Shown: positions 1 to 5,112 of the stretch, in pieces | Layout of the letters: each line of letters begins with the position of its first letter | How positions within the stretch are numbered: the first letter of the stretch is position 1 | Origin: UBA4655 sp044337015 | GTDB lineage: Bacteria > Planctomycetota > Planctomycetia > Pirellulales > UBA1268 | DNA: 5,112 nucleotides | Direction: 5' to 3' | NCBI GenBank assembly: GCA_044337015.1 | Contig: JBIIOJ010000246.1 | Span: 1 to 5,112, forward strand | Notes under the pieces: model-generated | Databases searched by the model: none | What the model was told of the DNA's origin: nothing | Seen by the model: the letters and a program-made list of their open reading frames with translations, nothing else | Made by a program: the position numbers and the translations under genes

Positions 1-235
1 GCTCCTGGCCACGCTCGGCAGCCTCGACAAGGTGAAGCGGGTGATCAAGGTGCTCGGCATGGTCAACTGCACGGCCGAGTTCGAGCGGCATCCCTACGTG
101 ATCAACGGCGCGAGTGAGCTTTTTGCCTCGATCTGGGGCCCGGAGAACGGCATCGGCGTGCGGAGCGCCGTCGGCATGGGTTCGCTGCCCGATGACATTC
201 CGGTCGAGATCGAAGCCCTGTTCGAACTCGCGTAG
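1..235 (+). CDS. RidA/YjgF/YER057c/UK114 family protein, 3' end only (5'-truncated by window edge)
   Basis: The frame is open from base 2 to a TAG at 233-235 and gives the last 77 residues of a protein whose start lies left of the window. The order VINGASEL, GVRSAVGMGSLP, then PVEIEALFEL is the C-terminal half of a RidA-like fold. It looks most like the ~150-residue subgroup whose members carry an NGASxL segment, not the ~128-residue enamine deaminase type. The conserved ligand-binding Arg (residue 54 of the visible part, in GVRSAVG) and the acidic VEIE strand (residues 68-71) are present. RidA proteins hydrolyse reactive enamine/imine intermediates such as 2-aminoacrylate, but many subgroups have no assigned substrate. 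The next gene starts 10 nt downstream, so this is part of the same operon. An internal GTG at 32 is not a credible start because it would cut the domain in half. Confidence 0.88.
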   Translation, partial: LLATLGSLDKVKRVIKVLGMVNCTAEFERHPYVINGASELFASIWGPENGIGVRSAVGMGSLPDDIPVEIEALFELA

Positions 236-240
236 AGGGG
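235..240 (+). promoter_or_regulatory. Shine-Dalgarno for the aldolase gene
   Basis: GAGGGG at 235-240 ends 5 nt before the ATG at 246 and overlaps the stop codon of the preceding RidA gene. It fixes the aldolase start at 246, not at the in-frame upstream codon at 114, which would lie inside the RidA coding sequence. Confidence 0.7.
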
Positions 241-245
241 CACGC

Positions 246-905
246 ATGCCGCACGACGCGACGCTCACGGACCTGCTCACCCGGCAGAAGGCCCTGCCGC
301 TCTTCAACTGCGGCGACGCCGCCACGGGATTGAAGGTGCTCGAGGCGCTCCATGCCGGCGGCATGCGGGTGGTCGAGTTCACGAACCGCTCCGCCGGTGC
401 GCTCGACGTGTTCCGCTCGCTCGTTGCCGAGGCGGCCGTACGGTTCCCTGAGATGGTGCTCGGCGCCGGCACGATCATCGAGCGATCCCAGGCGGAGGCC
501 TTCCACGCGGCGGGGGCGAGGTTCATCGTCGCACCCAACCTCGACGAGGAGGTCGGCCGCTACTGCGGCGAGCACGGCCTGCCCTGGTGCCCTGGCACCG
601 GCACCGTCACGGAGATGGTCCACGCCCATCGGCTCGGCGCCGCCGTGATCAAGGTGTTTCCGGCCGACGCGCTCGGCGGACCGGCCTTCATCAAGGGCGT
701 GCGGGGCCCCTGCGGCTGGCTCCAGCTCATGCCGTCCGGGGGCGTGACGCTCGAGGAGGCCAACCTCAAGGCGTGGTTCGCCGCCGGCGTCGTGTGCGTG
801 GGCATCGGCTCGCAGCTCGTCGACGCCGAGACCCTGAAATCCGGGAAGTTCACCGATCTTGCCGACCGCACGCGGCGGCTCGCCGCCGTCCTCGAAACCG
901 TCTGA
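246..905 (+). CDS. eda: KDPG/KHG aldolase family protein (2-dehydro-3-deoxy-phosphogluconate / 4-hydroxy-2-oxoglutarate aldolase)
   Basis: A 219-residue class I aldolase, close to the usual ~210 residues. It should cleave 2-keto-3-deoxy-6-phosphogluconate (or a related 2-keto-3-deoxy sugar acid or 4-hydroxy-2-oxoglutarate) to pyruvate plus an aldehyde in the cytoplasm. Family landmarks appear in order on the TIM barrel: the VVEFTNR strand with Glu44 and Arg48 (matching Glu45/Arg49 of E. coli Eda), VLGAGTI (71-77), IVAPNL (94-99), CPGTGTVTEM (115-124), VIKVFPA (134-140) with the Schiff-base Lys136, PSGGV (163-167) and GIGSQ (186-190) for phosphate binding. The start at 246 is chosen because it follows a good Shine-Dalgarno and gives a family-like N-terminus. 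It sits between RidA and a GntP permease gene with gaps of 10 and 3 nt, so it belongs to a sugar-acid utilisation operon. The exact substrate cannot be read from sequence; the PGTGTVTE variant suggests a subgroup somewhat apart from E. coli Eda. Confidence 0.92.
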   Translation: MPHDATLTDLLTRQKALPLFNCGDAATGLKVLEALHAGGMRVVEFTNRSAGALDVFRSLVAEAAVRFPEMVLGAGTIIERSQAEAFHAAGARFIVAPNLDEEVGRYCGEHGLPWCPGTGTVTEMVHAHRLGAAVIKVFPADALGGPAFIKGVRGPCGWLQLMPSGGVTLEEANLKAWFAAGVVCVGIGSQLVDAETLKSGKFTDLADRTRRLAAVLETV

Positions 906-908
906 CCG

Positions 909-3407
909 ATGCTGCCGCTTTTCGTCATCGCCGTCGCGATCGCCGCCCTCGTGGTGCTGGTGGCCTGGGCGAAGATGCATCCGTTCCTGGCCTTCATCCT
1001 CGTGTCGGCCGGGGCCGCGGTGGCCCTCGGCATGCCGCTGTCGGCCGTGCCGGCGGCGATCCGCAAGGGCATGGGCGACATGCTCGGGTCGCTGCTGGTC
1101 GTGATCGTGACGGGGGCGATGCTCGGCAAGCTCGTCGTGGAGAGCGGCGCGGCCCAGCGGATCGCCGACACGCTCGTCGCCGCCTTCGGCGAGAGGCGGA
1201 TGGCCTGGGCGATGGCCCTCACGGGGTTCATCGTCGGCATACCGCTCTTCTACGGCGTGGGCTTCGTGCTACTCGTGCCGATCATCTTCGCCGTCATCGG
1301 TCGCTACCGGCTGCCGCTGTTGGTCGTGGCGCTGCCGGCGCTGGCGTCGATGAGCGTGGCCCACGGGCTGCTTCCGCCACACCCGGCGCCGACCGCCCTC
1401 GTCGCGGCGTTCAAGGCCGACATGGGGCTCACGCTTCTCTACGGCGTCGTCATCGCCGTGCCGGCGCTGGTCCTCGCGGGACCGATCTTCGGCAAGACGT
1501 TGTCGCGGATTCCGGCCCGTCCGCTGGCAGGCCTGGAGGCCAAGCCGCTCGCCGAACACGAACTGCCGGGCGTTGCGACGAGCATTCTCACCGCCCTGCT
1601 GCCGGCCGTGCTGCTGGTCGCCACCACGGCCGTCCATTGGCTCGTGCCCGCGGGTTCACCGATCGCGGCGGCCGTGGGGTTCGTGTCCGATCCCGACGTG
1701 GTGATGATCGTGGCGCTGGCCGTGGCGACGGTCACGCTCGGCCTCGCCCGGGGCCGTTCCCTCGCCGGCGTGATGCAGACCTTCGGCGGGGCGATCAACG
1801 ACGTCGCCTCGATGCTCCTCGTCATCGGCGGGTCGGGGGCGTTCAAGGAGGTGCTGCTGAAAAGCGGCGTCAACGCCGAGATCGCGTCGCTGCTCCAGGG
1901 TCTTCCGCTCGACCCGCTCGTCGTCGCGTGGCTCGTGACGGCGGTGATCCGCGTCTGCGTGGGCTCGGCCACGGTGGCGGGCCTGACGGCCGCGGGCATC
2001 CTCGCCGACGTCGTGGCCGACGGCGGCGCCGACCCCAACCTCATGGTGCTGGCGATCGGCGCGGGCAGCCTCTTCTGCTCCCACGTCAACGACGCCGCCT
2101 TCTGGCTGTTCAAGGAATACTTCAACGTCAGCCTCGCCGACACGCTCAAGAGCTGGACCGTGATGGAGTCGATCGTGTCGGTCGTCGGGCTCGTGGGCGT
2201 GCTCGTGCTGTCGTGGTCCGTGGCCGCGGCGGAACCGCCGGCATCGCATCCCTGGGATATCTCCTCCCTGAGCAAGCCGCCGGCCGTCGAGTGGCTCGAC
2301 GACGACGATGCTCCGGTGCGGTCGCTCGTCTACACGGGCGAGCCCTTTCAGGAGCGGGCCACGAAGGTGTTCGCCTACTACGCCACGCCGGCGAGCGTCG
2401 GCGCGAAGCCGCAACAGGCAGGCCCCTGGCCCGGCATCGTGCTCGTTCACGGCGGGGGAGGCACGGCCTTCGCGGAATGGGTGACGCTCTGGGCCGAACG
2501 GGGCTACGCCGCGATCGCCATGGATCTGGCCGGCAGCCGCCCCGACCCCACTGCCGAAAAGAAGAACGCCACCGTCCGCCTGCCCGACGGCGGCCCCGGA
2601 CAGGATCACAAGGACAAGTTCGACACGATCGCCACGCCGGAAACCGACGACGACTGGCCCTACCACGCCGTCGCCAACGTCATCCGGGCCCATTCACTCC
2701 TGCGGAGCCTCCCGGGAGTCGATCCCGACCGCACGGCGATCACGGGCATCAGCTGGGGCGGCTACACCACCTGCATCGTCGCCTCCATCGACGACCGGTT
2801 CCGCGCGGCGGTGCCCGTCTACGGCTGCGGCCACCTCCGCGAGAACAGCTGCTGGCTCGGCGACTTCGAGCGGATCGGCCCGGAGGGAGCGGCGCGGTGG
2901 GAGCAGCTCTACGATCCGGGAAAATACCTACCGGCCTGCCGCGTGCCGATCTTCTTCATCAACGGCACCAACGACTTCGCCTACCCGCTCGACAGCTACA
3001 TGAAGAGCCATGCCGACGTGCGGCACGCGTCGAAGAACGTCCGGATCGAGGTGAACATGCCCCACGGCCACGCCGAGGGCTGGGCACCGCCGGAGATCGC
3101 CGCCTTCATCGACGCCAAGGTGCGAGGAACGCCGCCGCTGCCCGAGCTCCGCATGCCCCTCATCGAGGACAAGGTCGCGCGGTGCCGCGTCGCATCCGGT
3201 GGACCGGTCGAGTCGGCCTCGCTCGTCTTCACGGCCGAACCCGGACCGATCAACAAGCTCGCCTGGCAGACCGTGCCCGCCGAGGTGGCCGCCGACGGCA
3301 CGCTCTCCGCACCGAAGCCGCCGGAGAACTCCCGGGCGTACTTCTTCACCGCCACCACGCCTGCCGGCCTGCAGGTCAGCTCCCCGGCCGTGATCGGCGG
3401 CAAATAG
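909..3407 (+). CDS. GntP-family gluconate:H+ symporter fused to a C-terminal alpha/beta hydrolase
   Basis: One uninterrupted frame of 832 residues, about twice the usual ~440-residue permease. Residues 1-436 are a complete GntP permease with about 12 or more hydrophobic segments and the family signatures GLLPPHPAP (153-161), GGSGAFKE (307-314), VGSATVAG (from about 351), SHVNDAAFW (391-399) and the closing LKSWTVME. It should import gluconate or another aldonate/2-keto-3-deoxy acid with protons. The last helix (421-436) runs into SVAAAEPP (437-444), which looks like the end of a signal peptide (possible cleavage after Ala441). Residues ~442-750 are an alpha/beta hydrolase: HGGGG (514-518, oxyanion loop), GISWGG with nucleophile Ser615, NGTND with Asp689, and PHGH with His719 or His721. 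A small beta-rich C-terminal domain follows (~750-832). The hydrolase resembles the dienelactone hydrolase / acetyl-xylan esterase / prolyl oligopeptidase superfamily; its substrate is unknown. The ATG is 3 nt past the aldolase stop with no clear Shine-Dalgarno, suggesting translational coupling. A lost stop codon or assembly error could also explain the join. Confidence 0.85.
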   Translation: MLPLFVIAVAIAALVVLVAWAKMHPFLAFILVSAGAAVALGMPLSAVPAAIRKGMGDMLGSLLVVIVTGAMLGKLVVESGAAQRIADTLVAAFGERRMAWAMALTGFIVGIPLFYGVGFVLLVPIIFAVIGRYRLPLLVVALPALASMSVAHGLLPPHPAPTALVAAFKADMGLTLLYGVVIAVPALVLAGPIFGKTLSRIPARPLAGLEAKPLAEHELPGVATSILTALLPAVLLVATTAVHWLVPAGSPIAAAVGFVSDPDVVMIVALAVATVTLGLARGRSLAGVMQTFGGAINDVASMLLVIGGSGAFKEVLLKSGVNAEIASLLQGLPLDPLVVAWLVTAVIRVCVGSATVAGLTAAGILADVVADGGADPNLMVLAIGAGSLFCSHVNDAAFWLFKEYFNVSLADTLKSWTVMESIVSVVGLVGVLVLSWSVAAAEPPASHPWDISSLSKPPAVEWLDDDDAPVRSLVYTGEPFQERATKVFAYYATPASVGAKPQQAGPWPGIVLVHGGGGTAFAEWVTLWAERGYAAIAMDLAGSRPDPTAEKKNATVRLPDGGPGQDHKDKFDTIATPETDDDWPYHAVANVIRAHSLLRSLPGVDPDRTAITGISWGGYTTCIVASIDDRFRAAVPVYGCGHLRENSCWLGDFERIGPEGAARWEQLYDPGKYLPACRVPIFFINGTNDFAYPLDSYMKSHADVRHASKNVRIEVNMPHGHAEGWAPPEIAAFIDAKVRGTPPLPELRMPLIEDKVARCRVASGGPVESASLVFTAEPGPINKLAWQTVPAEVAADGTLSAPKPPENSRAYFFTATTPAGLQVSSPAVIGGK
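2163..3407 (+). other. Alpha/beta hydrolase module, with a possible internal start at 2163
   Basis: This is the hydrolase half of the fused frame. If read from the in-frame ATG at 2163 it would be 414 residues, starting MESIVSVVGLVGVLVLSW and then SVAAAEPP. That resembles a signal peptide with a hydrophobic core and an A-A-A cleavage region, although it lacks the usual positive charge at its N-terminus. No convincing Shine-Dalgarno precedes this ATG. The same residues are the normal last helix of a GntP permease, so the primary reading remains a fusion. This entry marks the module boundary and the alternative, not a separate confirmed gene. Confidence 0.4.
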
Positions 3408-3411
3408 GGGC

Positions 3412-3431
3412 CCGCGGCATCGCCGCCGCGG
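3412..3431 (+). terminator. GC-rich hairpin after the sugar-acid operon
   Basis: CCGCGGC (3412-3418) and GCCGCGG (3425-3431) form a perfect 7-bp stem with a 6-nt loop, starting 4 nt after the stop codon at 3405-3407. There is no T-run behind it, so it is not a classical intrinsic terminator. It may block 3' exonucleases or assist termination. In such GC-rich DNA a stem of this size can arise by chance. Confidence 0.3.
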
Positions 3432-3456
3432 CCTACGCCGCCCGCCGCCGAAAGTA

Positions 3457-3544
3457 GGGCAGATTGTCAATCTGCCCGTCCCCCTGTGGGTGCAAACTGC
3501 CAGTCTGCACCACCGTATCCGAACAGCAGATTACCAATCTGCTG
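3457..3544. repeat. Array of three related palindromes between convergent genes (REP-like)
   Basis: Three stem-loops follow one another. Unit 1 (3457-3477) has arms GGGCAGATT/AATCTGCCC around GTC. Unit 2 (3489-3511) has arms GGTGCAAACT/AGTCTGCACC around GCC, with one A-C mismatch. Unit 3 (3524-3544) has arms CAGCAGATT/AATCTGCTG around ACC. The loops are all 3 nt and the centres (3467, 3500, 3534) are 33-34 bp apart, about three helical turns. The units share a GCA(G/A)A(T/C)T arm while the outer bases change on both sides together, so pairing is kept. No protein-coding signal is seen here. A dispersed REP-type element or a bidirectional terminator/mRNA-end stabiliser between the two converging transcripts would fit. 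Confidence 0.75.
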
Positions 3545-3563
3545 CTACAGGGCCGGGCGCACG

Positions 3564-4067
3564 TCACTTCCGTGGCCCGCGGAGCAGCCAGGCGGAGATG
3601 TAGCCCGCGTACTTCCGTCGCACGCGCGCGGGCATGCGGGAGTAGCTGCCGATGACCTTCCGGCATCCGGCCGCACCGCACCGGCACTTCATGCGCCACC
3701 ACGAGCTACGCTCCGTCATCTCGTAGTCCCACGTGACCTCCTCCCCCTTCGCGATGTCGCGCATCGCCACCACCCGGAACATTCTCTTGATGCCGCAGTT
3801 GGGATCGCAGGAGTGATTGATCGAGCGGGCGATGCCGACCGAATCCCTCCACTGCGTCGGACCGCACTGGATCGCGTGCTGGAGCAGGTCGTCGGTCCAC
3901 GCGTCAAATGAGTCGTCGTAGACCGCTCCGTCGAACGCGGCGATCACCTCGCCCTTGCGGATGTCGGCGATCGCAAACACGCCATTTCCACACTTCCTCG
4001 TCCGCCGCACGCGGACCTTCGGGTTGTCCATGCTCGTGGCGGCCGCAGGCCTTTTCATGCTTCCCAT
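3564..4067 (-). CDS. SET-domain protein-lysine N-methyltransferase with post-SET motif
   Basis: A 167-residue single-domain SET protein that should transfer methyl groups from S-adenosylmethionine to a lysine side chain of a protein, presumably in the cytoplasm. Motifs in order: GNGVFA (27-32, cofactor-binding start of SET), RSINHSCDPN (81-90, the hallmark NHSCxPN pseudoknot motif), GEEVTWDYE (108-116) with catalytic Tyr115, then the post-SET cysteines C128-x-C130-G-x3-C135, which with Cys87 can bind a zinc ion. A basic tail follows (RMPARVRRKY). The start at 4067 is preceded by AAAGGA (4071-4076) with a short 3-nt gap; Met4 (4058) is the alternative, with a 12-nt gap. The gene is divergent from a tiny lysine-rich protein gene and convergent with the sugar-acid operon. 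Bacterial SET proteins of this size are known, but most have no identified substrate. Confidence 0.9.
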   Translation of the reverse strand: MGSMKRPAAATSMDNPKVRVRRTRKCGNGVFAIADIRKGEVIAAFDGAVYDDSFDAWTDDLLQHAIQCGPTQWRDSVGIARSINHSCDPNCGIKRMFRVVAMRDIAKGEEVTWDYEMTERSSWWRMKCRCGAAGCRKVIGSYSRMPARVRRKYAGYISAWLLRGPRK

Positions 4068-4070
4068 GTT

Positions 4071-4076
4071 TCCTTT
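4071..4076 (-). promoter_or_regulatory. Shine-Dalgarno of the SET-domain gene
   Basis: On the minus strand AAAGGA lies 3 nt before the ATG whose first base is 4067, and 12 nt before the alternative in-frame ATG at 4058. The site supports translation from this region, but the spacing is short for the first ATG and long for the second, so the exact start is uncertain. Confidence 0.5.
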
Positions 4077-4137
4077 CTCGCCGTGTCAGTTTCAGCCGAT
4101 CCACCGGCCAAACTCAACACCTCTGAGAAAACTGCCG

Positions 4138-4163
4138 ATTGTACGTGTGGCGGGGTTCACACG
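4138..4163. promoter_or_regulatory. Inverted repeat next to a -10-like box in the divergent intergenic region
   Basis: CGTGTG (4144-4149) and CACACG (4158-4163) are perfect 6-bp inverted repeats separated by 8 bp. Directly beside them, on the minus strand, TACAAT (4143-4138) differs from the -10 consensus at one base and lies about 70 nt upstream of the SET gene start. No good -35 hexamer is found at 16-18 bp. The repeat would cover the promoter spacer, so it could be an operator controlling the divergent pair, or a hairpin in the leader of the lysine-rich gene. Both readings are inference from short motifs. Confidence 0.25.
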
Positions 4164-4178
4164 GAGCCGGCCAACCAC

Positions 4179-4183
4179 AGGAG
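4179..4183 (+). promoter_or_regulatory. Strong Shine-Dalgarno of the lysine-rich small gene
   Basis: AGGAG at 4179-4183 is 8 nt before the ATG at 4192, close to ideal. It decides the start of the 28-residue protein and argues against longer in-frame versions, which would begin inside the opposite-strand SET gene. Confidence 0.75.
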
Positions 4184-4191
4184 ACCCGGAA

Positions 4192-4278
4192 ATGGGCAAG
4201 GGAAACAACTCGCGGAAGAACGACAAGAAAAGCATGAAGCCGAAGCAGGAAAAGCCGAAGCCTGCTGCCAAGAAGTAA
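4192..4278 (+). CDS. Lysine-rich 28-residue protein of unknown function (begins MGKGNNS)
   Basis: The ATG at 4192 follows a near-ideal Shine-Dalgarno and the frame ends at TAA 4276-4278. The product starts MGKGNNSRKNDKKSM and ends KPKPAAKK. It has 10 Lys and 1 Arg against 1 Asp and 1 Glu, a net charge near +9, with no hydrophobic stretch, so it is probably disordered and cytoplasmic. From memory, very short proteins beginning MGKGNNS with a Lys/Pro-rich tail are annotated as hypothetical in other bacteria; I cannot verify that here. The composition resembles a histone tail or a nucleic-acid-binding peptide, but no function is established. It is divergent from the SET-domain methyltransferase with 124 bp between the two starts, and convergent with the phospholipase D-like gene. 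The strong ribosome site and the lower GC content of this stretch support a real gene. Confidence 0.7.
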   Translation: MGKGNNSRKNDKKSMKPKQEKPKPAAKK

Positions 4279-4384
4279 GTAGCACGAGACGCTTCGTTCA
4301 CGGCCGTGCGCACGAGAGGCCATGGTCCAGCCCGAGCAACGTTGGCTCCCTCGTCTCGCTCGTCAGCGCTCGCGAATCATGAGC

Positions 4385-4414
4385 GATGCTGACCAGCGTG
4401 ATGCTAACCAGCGG
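4385..4414. repeat. Tandem direct repeat, 2 x 15 bp
   Basis: GATGCTGACCAGCGT (4385-4399) is followed at once by GATGCTAACCAGCGG (4400-4414), with 2 mismatches in 15. It lies in the 139-bp gap between the converging ends of the lysine-rich gene and the phospholipase D-like gene. Apart from this repeat and two short palindromes (CACGGCCGTG at 4299-4308, GTGCGCAC at 4306-4313), I see no gene signal in the gap. The repeat could be replication slippage or a paired protein-binding site. Confidence 0.55.
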
Positions 4415-4417
4415 CGA

Positions 4418-5112
4418 TCAAGGCCGATGAGATCGGCCGTCGACGTCGATCGCCACGCGGCTCGAGAACCGCCACAGAGGCTCCCAGTACGCCGCGAGGG
4501 CTTCTCGGGCGACATCCGCCGATTCGATGAAGTAGCCCAACTCCTGGAGGTTATGCGGATACAGGTTGTCGGAGCCGACGTGAAATCCGCACTCGTCCAC
4601 CATCCAGAACTTCGCGTGGTTGATGATCTTCAGCTCCAGCCCGTCGTATGCCCAGCGGTCGCCGGTCGCCGAGAAGCGTAACGGGGCGATCTGCATTCGA
4701 CCGGTCATTGCCCGGCCGCCGATCGCCCGTCGCATCTCGGTGACGATGTCGGCGACCGTCGTGCCGAAGGAGTACGGCCCGCCCGCGGCTGTCTTTGCCC
4801 CCGGCTCGCTCAGCACCACCCTCACGTCCACCGCACGGGTGGGTTCCGTGAGCGCATCGGCGATCGCAGCCACAATGTCGGCCGACCAGAAATTGACGCC
4901 GTCCCAGTGGAAGCCGAAATCCATCTGGCTGATCCGGATGCTCGACCGCGCCTGCCGGAACGCGATCGCCGCCACCGCAGCCCCCACGTTCGCGACCCGT
5001 GGATCGGCGACCACACCCGTGCCGAGGCGGCCAATCGCCAGGGCGGGAATCGATCCGCTGGGCTGTGCGGCGAGGGCGACCGAGGGTGGCGGGCCCGCCG
5101 GCTCGAGGCGGC
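4418..5112 (-). CDS. Phospholipase D-like domain protein, C-terminal part (5'-truncated by window edge)
   Basis: The minus-strand frame is open from the right edge of the window to a TGA at 4420-4418, about 231 residues. It contains one complete HKD motif, NHAKFWMVDECGFHVGSDN (catalytic H at 4616-4618, K two residues later, D five residues after that, then GSDN), preceded by the strand SSIRISQMDF typical of the start of a PLD half-domain. Most such proteins have two HKD motifs that form one active site; here the first would be beyond the window. The upstream piece (EPAGPPPS to PSGSP, about 5060-5105) is rich in Pro, Gly and Ala and looks like a linker. A GTG at 5014 is a possible internal start but would leave half an enzyme, so I take the frame to continue. 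The family covers phospholipases, cardiolipin synthases and nucleases, and the substrate cannot be told from this half. Confidence 0.82.
   Translation of the reverse strand, partial: RLEPAGPPPSVALAAQPSGSIPALAIGRLGTGVVADPRVANVGAAVAAIAFRQARSSIRISQMDFGFHWDGVNFWSADIVAAIADALTEPTRAVDVRVVLSEPGAKTAAGGPYSFGTTVADIVTEMRRAIGGRAMTGRMQIAPLRFSATGDRWAYDGLELKIINHAKFWMVDECGFHVGSDNLYPHNLQELGYFIESADVAREALAAYWEPLWRFSSRVAIDVDGRSHRP
4422..4438 (-). terminator. Hairpin at the 3' end of the phospholipase D-like gene
   Basis: GGCCGAT (4422-4428) and ATCGGCC (4432-4438) form a perfect 7-bp stem with a 3-nt GAG loop. It lies within the last codons of the minus-strand gene and ends 2 nt before its stop codon. There is no clear T-run after it on the minus strand, so termination is only a possibility. 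Confidence 0.3.

Noticed and set aside
114..245. An upstream in-frame start for the aldolase at 114
   Set aside because: It would overlap the RidA coding region by over 120 bp and add a non-family N-terminal extension, whereas the ATG at 246 has a good Shine-Dalgarno and gives normal family length.
102..980. Long minus-strand open frames opposite the operon (for example 102-980, 1439-2275, 1656-2693)
   Set aside because: They are antisense shadows of strongly supported + strand genes, with low-complexity composition and no recognisable domains.
587..3457. A 956-codon open frame on the + strand overlapping the aldolase and permease-hydrolase genes
   Set aside because: It is in the +2 frame relative to the fused gene, is extremely rich in Arg/Gly/Ala, shows no family motif, and is open only because GC-rich third positions remove stop codons from neighbouring frames.
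3457..3544. The palindrome cluster as a small CRISPR array
   Set aside because: The units are self-complementary palindromes that differ from each other, the spaces between them are only about 11-12 bp, and no cas gene is in the window.
3955..4191. A longer version of the lysine-rich protein starting at 3955
   Set aside because: The extension is antisense to the SET gene and its N-terminus has no family features, while the AGGAG at 4179-4183 points to the ATG at 4192.
4322..4681. A + strand frame of 119 codons starting at 4322
   Set aside because: Most of it is antisense to the phospholipase D-like gene, which has a clear HKD motif, and its own translation has no recognisable features or ribosome site.

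Overview
The window is GC-rich and strongly codon-biased, which leaves long meaningless open frames on both strands. Gene content (a GntP-type sugar-acid permease, a signal-peptide-like junction to an alpha/beta hydrolase, a bacterial SET-domain methyltransferase, a tiny lysine-rich protein, clustered palindromes) fits a free-living heterotrophic bacterium. Planctomycetota is my best guess, but that is inference from gene style, not from any marker gene.

Region 1 (1-3407, + strand) is a tight sugar-acid catabolism operon. It holds the 3' end of a RidA/YjgF-family gene, a KDPG/KHG aldolase gene (eda-like) 10 nt later, and, 3 nt after that, one 832-codon frame. That frame encodes a complete GntP-family gluconate-type permease joined without a stop to an alpha/beta hydrolase with its own C-terminal domain. 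The last permease helix runs directly into an Ala-Ala-Ala-Glu-Pro-Pro junction that looks like a signal peptidase site. A plausible reading is that the hydrolase frees a sugar acid outside the cytoplasmic membrane, the permease imports it, and the aldolase cleaves the resulting 2-keto-3-deoxy acid, with RidA clearing reactive enamine/imine by-products.

Region 2 (3408-3563) is the gap between convergent genes. It holds a GC-rich hairpin just after the operon's stop codon and an array of three evenly spaced palindromes (centres about 33 bp apart) that share a GCAGATT-like arm.

Region 3 (3564-4278) is a divergent pair: a SET-domain lysine methyltransferase with a post-SET cysteine motif (- strand) and a 28-residue, very basic lysine-rich protein with a strong Shine-Dalgarno (+ strand). 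The 124 bp between them contain an inverted repeat and a weak -10-like box. An enzyme that methylates lysine facing a lysine-rich peptide gene suggests a testable enzyme-substrate hypothesis.

Region 4 (4279-5112) has a short gap with a 15-bp tandem repeat, then the 3' portion of a phospholipase D-like gene on the - strand that runs off the right edge of the window.
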